The notes under the pieces are model-generated. The model did not search any database and was not told the origin of the DNA. It saw only the letters and a program-made list of their open reading frames with translations. Below are positions 16,060 through 23,663 of a stretch of DNA of 64,000 nt, piece after piece. Every line of letters begins with the position of its first letter. Within the stretch, counting starts at the first letter, position 1. The position numbers were made by a program, and so were the translations under genes. This DNA is from SIG603 sp964369225 (lineage in GTDB: Bacteria; Bacillota; Clostridia; Oscillospirales; Acutalibacteraceae), in the NCBI GenBank assembly GCA_964369225.1, contig CAYJER010000002.1:62001-126000 (forward strand). Direction: 5' to 3'.

Positions 16060-16279
16060 ACAGGCTATAAGCCATATACCTTATAACTTAGATAGTTTAG
16101 CGACCGAATTTGCCTGTCGGTGCTTACCGACCGAATTTGCTTGTCGGTGCTTACCGACTTTTGTTACCCTGTTACCCGTTTTGTGGGTCGCAGGCGATAA
16201 AGTTATAATTTATTTGTGACTTAGTGTGCGAATTTGCCCGTCGGTGCTTACCGACTTGCTTGTCGGGGCTAACCGACCG
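16060..16279. repeat. inverted, diverged copies of the 11.5-kb repeat
   Basis: The sequence GCGAATTTGCCCGTCGGTGC near 16228 and GCAGGCGATAAAG near 16190 are the reverse complement of the unit at 11511-11671, with substitutions. At least two full units and extra half units are present. The short hairpin GTCGGTGCTTACCGAC occurs three times (about 16116, 16143 and 16239), and a variant TCGGGGCTAACCGA ends the array. With the two terminators this fills the 385 bases between fba and lysC. There is no gene. Confidence 0.8.
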
Positions 16280-16280
16280 A

Positions 16281-16751
16281 CTAGTCGAAGAATTTGCCGT
16301 GGATTGCTGATACTGCTCTGTCAGCGTCATCTTTGCTGATAAGAACTGAAATTTTGATTTCGCTAGTCGAGATCATTTGAATATTTATGTCTGTCTCAAA
16401 TAGAGCCTCGAACATGTCAGCAGCAACGCCTGGATGAGTCTCCATGCCTGCACCAACTATTGAAACTTTAGCTACATTAGCGTCTGTTACAATCTTGCTA
16501 GCTCCGATTTTCTCTACATATGGCTCTAGTACTTCTAAAGCTAGATCTAGTTTGTCTGCTTGAGTTGTAAAGCTTATGTCTTTTGTACCGTCTCTGCCGA
16601 TTGATTGAAGAATGATATCAACATTCACATTCTTGCTTGCTAGTCTTGAGAAGATTTTGAAAGCTAGACCTGGTCTATCTGGAACACCTACTATTGAAAT
16701 TCTAGCTATGTTGTTGTCTTTTGCTACACCATTAATTAACATTTTTTCCAC
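16281..16751 (-). CDS. lysC: probable in-frame beta subunit of aspartate kinase
   Basis: Inside lysC, AAGGAGG (minus strand, 16760-16766) stands eight bases before an in-frame GTG at 16749-16751; an ATG follows three codons later. Starting here gives 156 residues that contain just the two ACT domains. In Bacillus subtilis aspartokinase II the beta subunit arises in the same way from an internal start in the alpha gene. The ribosome site is as strong as those of neighbouring genes even though it encodes Lys-Glu-Glu. Expression here is inferred, not shown. Confidence 0.65.
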   Translation of the reverse strand: MEKMLINGVAKDNNIARISIVGVPDRPGLAFKIFSRLASKNVNVDIILQSIGRDGTKDISFTTQADKLDLALEVLEPYVEKIGASKIVTDANVAKVSIVGAGMETHPGVAADMFEALFETDINIQMISTSEIKISVLISKDDADRAVSAIHGKFFD

Positions 16752-17486
16752 GTTTGTTTCCTCCTTAACGATTGTACCTGCTTCACGTGTTAGGCTGGAC
16801 AATACTTCTAGTTCGATTTGATATTTTTTTGCCATCTCTACTGAGCGGTTGTGAAGAACTTGAGCACCTAAAGTTGCTAGTTCTAGCATTTCGTCATATG
16901 TTATTTCGTCTAATTTTTGTGCATTTTTAACTTTTCTAGGGTCAGCAGTATAAACGCCGTTTACATCTGTGTAAATTTGGCATAAGTCAGCCTTCATTGC
17001 AGCAGCAATTGCAACAGCACTTGTATCTGAACCACCTCTACCTAGAGTAGTCATGTCATCAAAACGGTTAGTTCCTTGGAAACCTGTAACTATAACAATG
17101 TTATTTTTATCAAGCTCTTTATTAATTCTTACAGGATTAACCTTTTTAATTCTTGCATCGCCATAAGTTGATGTTGTAGAGAAACCTGCTTGCCATCCTA
17201 GTAATGAAACTACTGGGAATCCCATTTTCTCAATAGCCATAGCTAATAAAGACGCAGAGATTTGCTCACCTGCTGATAAAAGCATATCCATTTCTCTTTT
17301 TGACGCCTTAGTATTAATCTCGGCCGCCTTTTCTATTAGATCGTCTGTTGTGTCGCCTTGTGCTGAAACTACTACTACAACCTTGTTTCCTTTTTTGTAA
17401 GTTGAAGTAACAATATCTGCTACATTAAAAATTCTTTCGGCATCTTTAACAGATGAACCTCCAAATTTTTGTACTATTAAAGCCAT
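16281..17486 (-). CDS. lysC: Aspartate kinase
   Basis: Aspartokinase phosphorylates aspartate as the first step towards lysine, threonine and methionine. The amino-acid kinase domain opens with VQKFGGSSV (residues 5-13), followed by TGFQGTNRFDDMTTLGRGGSDTSA type residues near 130-155. The last 140 residues form two ACT domains for feedback control. At 401 residues it is a monofunctional enzyme of the Bacillus LysC type. An internal ribosome site within the gene probably starts a separate regulatory subunit. It is the last gene of a hom-thrB-lysC run, 15 bases after thrB. Confidence 0.96.
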   Translation of the reverse strand: MALIVQKFGGSSVKDAERIFNVADIVTSTYKKGNKVVVVVSAQGDTTDDLIEKAAEINTKASKREMDMLLSAGEQISASLLAMAIEKMGFPVVSLLGWQAGFSTTSTYGDARIKKVNPVRINKELDKNNIVIVTGFQGTNRFDDMTTLGRGGSDTSAVAIAAAMKADLCQIYTDVNGVYTADPRKVKNAQKLDEITYDEMLELATLGAQVLHNRSVEMAKKYQIELEVLSSLTREAGTIVKEETNVEKMLINGVAKDNNIARISIVGVPDRPGLAFKIFSRLASKNVNVDIILQSIGRDGTKDISFTTQADKLDLALEVLEPYVEKIGASKIVTDANVAKVSIVGAGMETHPGVAADMFEALFETDINIQMISTSEIKISVLISKDDADRAVSAIHGKFFD

Positions 17487-17501
17487 AATAACCTCCTAAA
17501 T

Positions 17502-18395
17502 TTATTCTATTATTATCTTAGCACCCTGTGGGTCAGCTTTCATGATTTGAATGTTCCATCCTTCAATCTCTTTTTTCTCGAATTGATTTATGAGATTTTG
17601 ATGGAATTTTTTGTTGTCTGCCTCTATAAGTGAAATGATTGTAGGTCCAGCTCCGCTTATATAAGTTCCAAGCGAGCCTAACTCATAGCTCATTCTAAAT
17701 ACAGTATCGGCATTTTCTATTAAAGATATTCTATAAGGTTGGTGTATTCGGTCTTGAACTGCCACCCTTAAATTCTCTATATTACCTGAAAACAACGAGG
17801 CTGTCATAAGTCCTGATCTTGATAAATTGTATACGGCATCTTCCCTGCTGTATTTTTCTGGAAGAACCTTTCTAGCCTTTTCTGTTTTAAGTTCAAATGG
17901 TGGAATCATCACAGCAAATGCAATTTTTTCGCTAACAGGCACACTTACACTGTATACCCTGTTCGCCTCCATTGCAGAGGCTACTAAGCCTCCTGAAATC
18001 GCAGGACTTGTGTTATCTGGATGTCCCTCAATTCTCGCAGCTACATTTAACAGCTCATGCTGTGTAAAAGGAGAACCTAATAACCTATTAGCGCCTAAAA
18101 TTCCTGCCACTATACAGGCAGAACTACTGCCAAGACCCCTAGTCATTGGGATATTATTTTCTTGAATTATCTTAAGACCGGGCAATTTTTTGCCACATAA
18201 ATCATAAAGATGATTTGCCGCCCAATAAATCAAGTTGTTTTCGTTTGTTGGAATTTCTGTGTCATCACATGAGCTAATTTCTATATAGTCGCTCTCTTCC
18301 ATCCAAACTCTGTTATACATGCTAAGTGCAATACCCAGTGAGTCGAAACCTGCACCTAAGTTAGCACTTGTTGCCGGAACATCTATTCTTATCAT
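17502..18395 (-). CDS. thrB: Homoserine kinase
   Basis: ThrB is a GHMP-family kinase that makes O-phosphohomoserine for threonine synthesis. The GHMP motifs are visible: PATSANLGAGFDSLG at residues 7-21, the ATP loop PMTRGLGSSSACIV near 86-99, and the C-terminal GAGPTI. The ATG at 18395 (MIRIDVPAT) has GAGGT six bases upstream and is preferred over starts at 18410 or 18428. Length is then 297 residues, which is usual. Threonine synthase, the next enzyme, is not in the window. Confidence 0.95.
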   Translation of the reverse strand: MIRIDVPATSANLGAGFDSLGIALSMYNRVWMEESDYIEISSCDDTEIPTNENNLIYWAANHLYDLCGKKLPGLKIIQENNIPMTRGLGSSSACIVAGILGANRLLGSPFTQHELLNVAARIEGHPDNTSPAISGGLVASAMEANRVYSVSVPVSEKIAFAVMIPPFELKTEKARKVLPEKYSREDAVYNLSRSGLMTASLFSGNIENLRVAVQDRIHQPYRISLIENADTVFRMSYELGSLGTYISGAGPTIISLIEADNKKFHQNLINQFEKKEIEGWNIQIMKADPQGAKIIIE

Positions 18396-18490
18396 ATGTG
18401 ACCTCGTCATTTTTTGCACATAGTGCATTCAAAAATTGGGGTTTGTTCCCCGTGACTGTCCTTTATTCAAAATTTAAGTTATTCTTGCCC

Positions 18491-19729
18491 TTAAAAATTA
18501 GAAATTCTAATGCAGTTATCTATATTTAAACCTAAAGCCTTTAGCTCTGACAATTTTTCATCAATTCCACTTTGGTTTAAAGCTGAAGCGACAAATGCAA
18601 ATTCGCTATTTTCAGGATTTTTTCTTGATAGCTTTTGTACTTGACCAAATACTTTTTGAACAAGCTTTGATGCTTCATCACTGCCACTAGTCTTAACATA
18701 GAAATCAAATACAATTTCTTTATAGTTAGCAACATAGTTCGGCTTACTATCTTCCCAGTATAGGTATTTTCTTGCATTAAAGTGTTTTACACAATCTATA
18801 ACGTCCGCTACTACCGCACTAGCTGTAGGAAGTTTACCAGCACCCTTGCCATAGAATACAACATCGCCTGTTGCATCACCTCTTACCATAATGCCGTTAA
18901 ACACATCGTCAACACTTGATAATTGGCTTTCTCTTGAAACAAACATAGGTGCTACCATTATTTCTACTTTTTCCTCTTGTGTGTATTTCGCAAAGCCTAT
19001 TAACTTAATTACTCCACCCCATGAAGCTGCATAATCAACATCTGCTAGAGTAAGCTCTGTTATACCTTGTGTGAATACGTCCTCTGGATATATATGTGTT
19101 CCAAATGAAAGAGCCGCTAAAATACAAATCTTACGGCAAGCATCTCCTCCGTTTACATCTGCTGAAGGATCACGCTCTGCATAACCTAAGTCTTGAGCTA
19201 ATTGCAAAGCTGTCTTAAAGTCCATTTGCTCTCTAATCATCTTTGTTAAGATAAAGTTAGTTGTGCCGTTTAATATACCTGCAATCTCTGCTACATCGTT
19301 TGCAGCTAAACACTGGCTGATTGGTCTAATAATTGGAATACCGCCACCAACACTTGCCTCAAACAGGAAGTTTAGATTATTTTTTTGTGCAAGAGCAATA
19401 AGTTCTGCACCCTTTGCGGCTACTAGCTCTTTATTAGATGTAACCACACTCTTGCCATTCTCTAAACAAGACTTAACAAAATCATATGCAGGATTTAATC
19501 CGCCCATTACTTCTACTACAATTTTGATCTCTGGATCATTTAAAATCTCGTTAAAATCTTTTGTAAATAAGTCTGCATACTCAAGCTCTGGAAATTCTCT
19601 TAAGTCAAGAATTTTCTTAACTTCAATCTCCTCTTTAGCCCTTGTCTTTAGACTTTCTTTGTGGCTTAAAACCACCTCAAGCACACCTGAACCTACTACG
19701 CCATGCCCTAATACTGCTATCTTTGCCAT
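18491..19729 (-). CDS. hom: Homoserine dehydrogenase
   Basis: Hom reduces aspartate semialdehyde to homoserine with NAD(P)H. The Rossmann motif GHGVVGSG is at residues 8-15, the TSNKELVAAKG segment near 95-105, and the catalytic EASVGGGIPIIRP plus GILNGTTNFIL segment near 125-160. A C-terminal ACT domain completes 412 residues, the long feedback-regulated form. The ATG at 19729 has AAGGTGG at correct distance; the in-frame GTG at 19741 overlaps that site. It follows the ACT-domain regulator by 55 bases and precedes thrB. Confidence 0.96.
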   Translation of the reverse strand: MAKIAVLGHGVVGSGVLEVVLSHKESLKTRAKEEIEVKKILDLREFPELEYADLFTKDFNEILNDPEIKIVVEVMGGLNPAYDFVKSCLENGKSVVTSNKELVAAKGAELIALAQKNNLNFLFEASVGGGIPIIRPISQCLAANDVAEIAGILNGTTNFILTKMIREQMDFKTALQLAQDLGYAERDPSADVNGGDACRKICILAALSFGTHIYPEDVFTQGITELTLADVDYAASWGGVIKLIGFAKYTQEEKVEIMVAPMFVSRESQLSSVDDVFNGIMVRGDATGDVVFYGKGAGKLPTASAVVADVIDCVKHFNARKYLYWEDSKPNYVANYKEIVFDFYVKTSGSDEASKLVQKVFGQVQKLSRKNPENSEFAFVASALNQSGIDEKLSELKALGLNIDNCIRISNF

Positions 19730-19784
19730 AAATCCGACCACCTTCTCCGCCTTTAGTTTAGGCGAATCACCTTTCTGTGTTTTC

Positions 19785-20222
19785 CTAATTTGAAAGACTA
19801 TCTATTTTAACTACACCATTCAACGCCTTTATTCTTGAGAGTAGTTCGTCTAACTCTACTGTTATATCGCTTATCCTAGCAGATAACGAAACAAAGGCCT
19901 TTCCCCTAATTGGGATATTTTGGTTTACTGTTAGTATGTTTGCTCCTACTTCATAAAAAGCAGAAAGAAGATTAACTAAAACCCCTGGTTTATCGAGTAA
20001 AACTACTTGAACCGTTAGTATTCCCGATGTCTCTTTCTTTTTATATGAATATACACTATCTTTATACTTGTAATACACACTTCTTGATATACCTACTATC
20101 TTCACAGCTTCCGAAGCATTTTTAGCCTCTCCATTTTCAAGCAACATAGTAGCCTGCAAGACTTTCTCATAAGTGTCTGGCAATGCAGACTTCTCTATTA
20201 TTAAATATGATTCACTAAACAT
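19785..20222 (-). CDS. HTH-ACT protein of the UPF0735/PheB family
   Basis: This is a two-part protein of 145 residues. A helix-turn-helix-like segment (ASEAVKIVGISRSVYYKYKD, about residues 36-55) comes first, and an ACT domain fills the C-terminal half (LTVQVVLLDKPGVLVNLLSA). ACT domains bind amino acids. From memory, a Bacillus relative of this family represses the threonine genes. Its place directly before hom, thrB and lysC fits a threonine- or lysine-responsive regulator, but DNA binding here is inferred. The PheB name (chorismate mutase) is probably misleading. Confidence 0.8.
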   Translation of the reverse strand: MFSESYLIIEKSALPDTYEKVLQATMLLENGEAKNASEAVKIVGISRSVYYKYKDSVYSYKKKETSGILTVQVVLLDKPGVLVNLLSAFYEVGANILTVNQNIPIRGKAFVSLSARISDITVELDELLSRIKALNGVVKIDSLSN

Positions 20223-20311
20223 TGTCCACCACCCGTGTACTACTGTATTTTCACTAGATACAGTTTAACATATATCTACAAAAATTTCAAGTCCTTTTTG
20301 TGCAAAATTAA

Positions 20312-20338
20312 AGAACTGTCGCATTGCACAACAGTTCT
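20312..20338 (-). terminator. possible terminator of the PBP gene
   Basis: AGAACTGT and ACAGTTCT pair around an 11-base loop, followed on the minus strand by CTTTAATTTT. The stem is short. Confidence 0.5.
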
Positions 20339-20365
20339 AAATTTATTATTAACGTTTTGTTTGTT

Positions 20366-22759
20366 TTACCAGAAAAACCATGGTGTATCTTCATTAACCT
20401 CAGCTGGTTCAGAAGTTGACGAGGTGGAATCTGAAGACTCCTCTTCTGGATCTGAGTTAGAAGAATCAGGCTCTGGATTAGGCTCTGGTTCTTCTGGTGG
20501 AGCTGTTGGGACAGGAGGTTGAGCTATCGGGGTAGGTGTTGGTGACGGCTCAGGAGTAGTTGGATCATTTCTGTATTGTGAGTGATCTGTGTTACTGTTG
20601 CAAGTACGTGGTAAACTTGCACTACTATACCAACCTGTTTGGGTATGAGGACAATTATCGCCCGCTAAATAACCACTATCTGTGCAGTATCTAGCAGAAA
20701 TCATCTCATCTGAATACTCAAAATACTTAGGCTCTTCATTTACCCAGTGGGTCTCCTGCATATATTCCATAATAGCTGACCACAATGTTCTATGATGACC
20801 TTGTGTCGGTAAGGTATCTGGTTCTTTTGAATAACCTGACCAAATTCCTGAAACACCATAAGGAGTACCATTAACAAACCAAATATCGTGAATATCGTCT
20901 GTAGTACCTGTTTTACCATATATAGTAACTCCAGGGATTTTTGTGGCGATACCTGTACCATTCGTCATAACATATTGTAGTAATTTATTCATTATGCTTG
21001 CATTAACAGCAGACATAGCCTTTTCTGGTTGATTGTCTCTATTGTCTAGCAAAATCTTTCCGTCTGCATCTGTTACATAGTAATAAGTGTACGGCTCGTT
21101 ATATTCACCTTGGTTTCCAAAAACTTGGAAGGCAGCTGTCATCTCTTCAACGGTTACACCATTGTAGGTACCACCTGTTGCCATAGCAGATTTTGTTCTG
21201 TCATCTGTATTATCAAGTGTACTGATATTAAATCTATCTATTAAATAGTTAAAGCTTGCATCTACACCAATCAATTCAAGAACCTGTGCAGAAGGAGCAT
21301 TTTGAGAAGTCGCTATAGCTGTAGCGACAGACATATAACCTCTGTAGTCCCACTTTACATAGTTTTGAGGGCCAGGTTCGCCTGGGCCATAATAGTCAGG
21401 AAGTGGATTATCGTCTACCATAGAGCTATAATTTATAACACCAGATTCTATTCCCAAAGAGTAAACACTAAGTGGTTTAATAGATGAACCTGGTTGACGA
21501 GTAGTTTGCGTCGCATGGTTAAGAACCAAGTTACCTGTTTTTTCATAACGGCTACCGACTACAGCAATAGTTCTGCCGTCATAATCCATATAATAGAAAC
21601 CTATTTCTATCATTGGGTCGCCTAATATATCGTCAGCATTTACAACTACATTTTCTATGCCCTCTTGAACTTCTAAATCCATAGCACAATAGATTTGTAA
21701 ACCACCGTTAAAAAGCATGTTCTCGGCAGTACCAGCAGAAACATTTAGCTCTTCTTGCAAGTCTCTGATTATATCGTTACGCATTTCTTCAATATACCAG
21801 TTCCAAACCGAGTTTGAGTCAAGCACTTCTTCATCCTCTGTAGTACCAGTCTCTGATTTAGTAAATACGTAATTCATGTTTTCAGATTCAAGCTTAGCTT
21901 CTTCATATTCATCTCTTGTAATATAGCCTTGCTCTAGCATTTCACCCAAAACAGTCATTTGCTTTTCTTCCGCATTATCTGGGAAGTTTATTGGGTTATA
22001 ATAGTAAGGCATTTGAGTAATACCAGCTATCATAGCGCATTCAGCTAGTGAAGCCTCTGTAATAGACTTACCAAAATATAGCTGTGCAGCTGCCTCGACG
22101 CCATGAACATTACTACCATAGTTTACAACATTAAGGTAGTACTCTAGTATCTCTTCATCTGAATACTGAGCTTGTAAATTTAAAGCCGCAAAAATCTCTG
22201 TAATTTTTCTATTTATACTAACGTCATCTTCTTGAGTAATATTTTTTACTAACTGTTGAGTTATAGTCGAACCACCTCTAGTATCTTCTGCACCAGTTAG
22301 AAGCCTAAAAGCCGCACCTATTGTATTATACCAGTCAACTCCATCATGCTCGAAAAACCTCTTGTCTTCAATAGCCACTTGAGCGTAAATCATGTTTTCT
22401 GGAATATCTTTATACTCAACCCATGTTCTATTCTCATTTTGATGGAAGATCATATATTTATCGTCGTTGCCTTCATCGTCTGTCAGATAAACTGTGCTTG
22501 ATTGATTTAGGATAACTGTTTCTAGCGCCTGTATTTGAGTGTCCCTAAGGCTTAAAATAAAGGTTACAACAGCACTCAGAGCTACTAACCCTGCTATAGA
22601 CAGCACTATAAATACAGTTAGAATCAATTTCATAACCATAGAAAAAACTGTTTTAGTTGTAGCTGTAGCAGCTACCGCCAACTCATCTTCAAAGTTCGCC
22701 TTTTTAGAAGCATTGACTTTTTTCCTTTTATATTTATTTATATCTTTGTTTTTAAACAT
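20366..22759 (-). CDS. Class A penicillin-binding protein (PBP1A-like)
   Basis: This bifunctional enzyme polymerises and crosslinks peptidoglycan outside the membrane. After a basic cytoplasmic start and one membrane anchor (about residues 38-70) comes the GT51 transglycosylase (EDKRFFEHDGVDW, GGSTITQQLVKN). The transpeptidase follows with SSIK as SxxK, SQN as SxN and KTGT. The last 65 residues are a proline/acidic/serine tail ending PWFFW, unlike the conserved domains. At 797 residues it is normal for Firmicutes. It has its own consensus-like promoter. Confidence 0.95.
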   Translation of the reverse strand: MFKNKDINKYKRKKVNASKKANFEDELAVAATATTKTVFSMVMKLILTVFIVLSIAGLVALSAVVTFILSLRDTQIQALETVILNQSSTVYLTDDEGNDDKYMIFHQNENRTWVEYKDIPENMIYAQVAIEDKRFFEHDGVDWYNTIGAAFRLLTGAEDTRGGSTITQQLVKNITQEDDVSINRKITEIFAALNLQAQYSDEEILEYYLNVVNYGSNVHGVEAAAQLYFGKSITEASLAECAMIAGITQMPYYYNPINFPDNAEEKQMTVLGEMLEQGYITRDEYEEAKLESENMNYVFTKSETGTTEDEEVLDSNSVWNWYIEEMRNDIIRDLQEELNVSAGTAENMLFNGGLQIYCAMDLEVQEGIENVVVNADDILGDPMIEIGFYYMDYDGRTIAVVGSRYEKTGNLVLNHATQTTRQPGSSIKPLSVYSLGIESGVINYSSMVDDNPLPDYYGPGEPGPQNYVKWDYRGYMSVATAIATSQNAPSAQVLELIGVDASFNYLIDRFNISTLDNTDDRTKSAMATGGTYNGVTVEEMTAAFQVFGNQGEYNEPYTYYYVTDADGKILLDNRDNQPEKAMSAVNASIMNKLLQYVMTNGTGIATKIPGVTIYGKTGTTDDIHDIWFVNGTPYGVSGIWSGYSKEPDTLPTQGHHRTLWSAIMEYMQETHWVNEEPKYFEYSDEMISARYCTDSGYLAGDNCPHTQTGWYSSASLPRTCNSNTDHSQYRNDPTTPEPSPTPTPIAQPPVPTAPPEEPEPNPEPDSSNSDPEEESSDSTSSTSEPAEVNEDTPWFFW

Positions 22760-22790
22760 ATCTCGCTCCTTATATACTTAATCGATTTAC

Positions 22791-22819
22791 ATTATACACC
22801 AATAGAACTTTGAAGTCAA
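22791..22819 (-). promoter_or_regulatory. promoter of the PBP gene
   Basis: TTGACT and a perfect TATAAT are 17 bases apart on the minus strand, about 32 bases before the start. A strong AAGGAG ribosome site follows. Confidence 0.8.
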
Positions 22820-22918
22820 GTTATAGAAAATTAATGAACTTTTAATTATTTCTTAAATTTTTATCAATAATACTACTATTTTATCAAATATATAAAGATT
22901 TATTAATGTAAAAATAAA

Positions 22919-23500
22919 CTACTTGTTTTTTCTAAATAAGCTACCTAACTTTTGTAACCCTTTATCAAAAAGATCTGCTGTATCTCTTTTTCTAATTTTA
23001 TTAGCACTACTCAAAAGTAAACCTTTGATATTTTCTATCATGTAGCTTGTTTCTGTGCTTGGAACTAACATATATTTATATTTGTTTTTTATTTTCCTTC
23101 TAAGAATATAACTGTGTTCCATTACCGCTGGTGAATAATTACAATAATTTGCAATTTCTATATCATAAGCAAGTGGATTTTTATTAAGAGTTTGAACTTT
23201 GTAATACGTATCAGAAGAGTGAACAGTATCTTCAATGTTACTGCTAGTAATTGTATACCAACCCTCTATTCGGACAGGGTAATAGCTACAATCGCCATTT
23301 TCAATACAGGAAATTAATCTTTTTAGTTCTCCTTTATACGTAAACCCAACCTTTACTCCTTTTAAGTCTTCGGCATAAGCAGAATTCATAGTTTCATAAT
23401 TTAATGATTCTAACTGAACTATAGGTAAAAGTTCTACACCACATTTTTCACACACTTTTGCATTATCATCATTTTTTCTTTTGCAATAAACACAATACAT
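22919..23500 (-). CDS. zinc-ribbon protein of unknown function
   Basis: I do not recognise the family. Residues 3-20 form a zinc ribbon with two knuckles (CVYC, CEKC), and the rest, about 170 residues, is a soluble alpha/beta region with no clear motif, rich in Tyr and Asn, ending in a basic stretch. Proteins with a zinc ribbon at the very start are common in Clostridia and usually uncharacterised. It follows the P-type ATPase-like gene after a good terminator, so it probably has its own promoter in the AT-rich 124 bases upstream. Confidence 0.65.
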   Translation of the reverse strand: MYCVYCKRKNDDNAKVCEKCGVELLPIVQLESLNYETMNSAYAEDLKGVKVGFTYKGELKRLISCIENGDCSYYPVRIEGWYTITSSNIEDTVHSSDTYYKVQTLNKNPLAYDIEIANYCNYSPAVMEHSYILRRKIKNKYKYMLVPSTETSYMIENIKGLLLSSANKIRKRDTADLFDKGLQKLGSLFRKNK

Positions 23501-23616
23501 TTAATTTTCTCCTTTAAAATAATAATTCTGATAGCTTTTGCATATATTATATAATAAATTTACAAATATTACAATATATAAATTATAGATTGTAACTTAA
23601 ACTAATGTCAGTCCTT

Positions 23617-23655
23617 AAAAAATCGGGTTGTGATAGTTATTATCTTTCACAACCC
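23617..23655 (-). terminator. terminator of the P-type ATPase-like gene
   Basis: GGGTTGTGA and TCACAACCC pair perfectly, with a few more pairs inside, and on the minus strand are followed by GATTTTTT. The stem starts within ten bases of the stop codon. Confidence 0.85.
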
Positions 23656-23663
23656 ATAATTTT

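Noticed and set aside
18438..18451. Terminator between hom and thrB
   Set aside because: The stem is only GGGG/CCCC; it is too short to call, although AATTTTTG follows on the minus strand.
20223..20365. Lysine riboswitch or T-box before the hom-thrB-lysC genes
   Set aside because: The 143 bases contain one short hairpin that fits a terminator of the PBP gene, and no T-box sequence or riboswitch-like core was seen.
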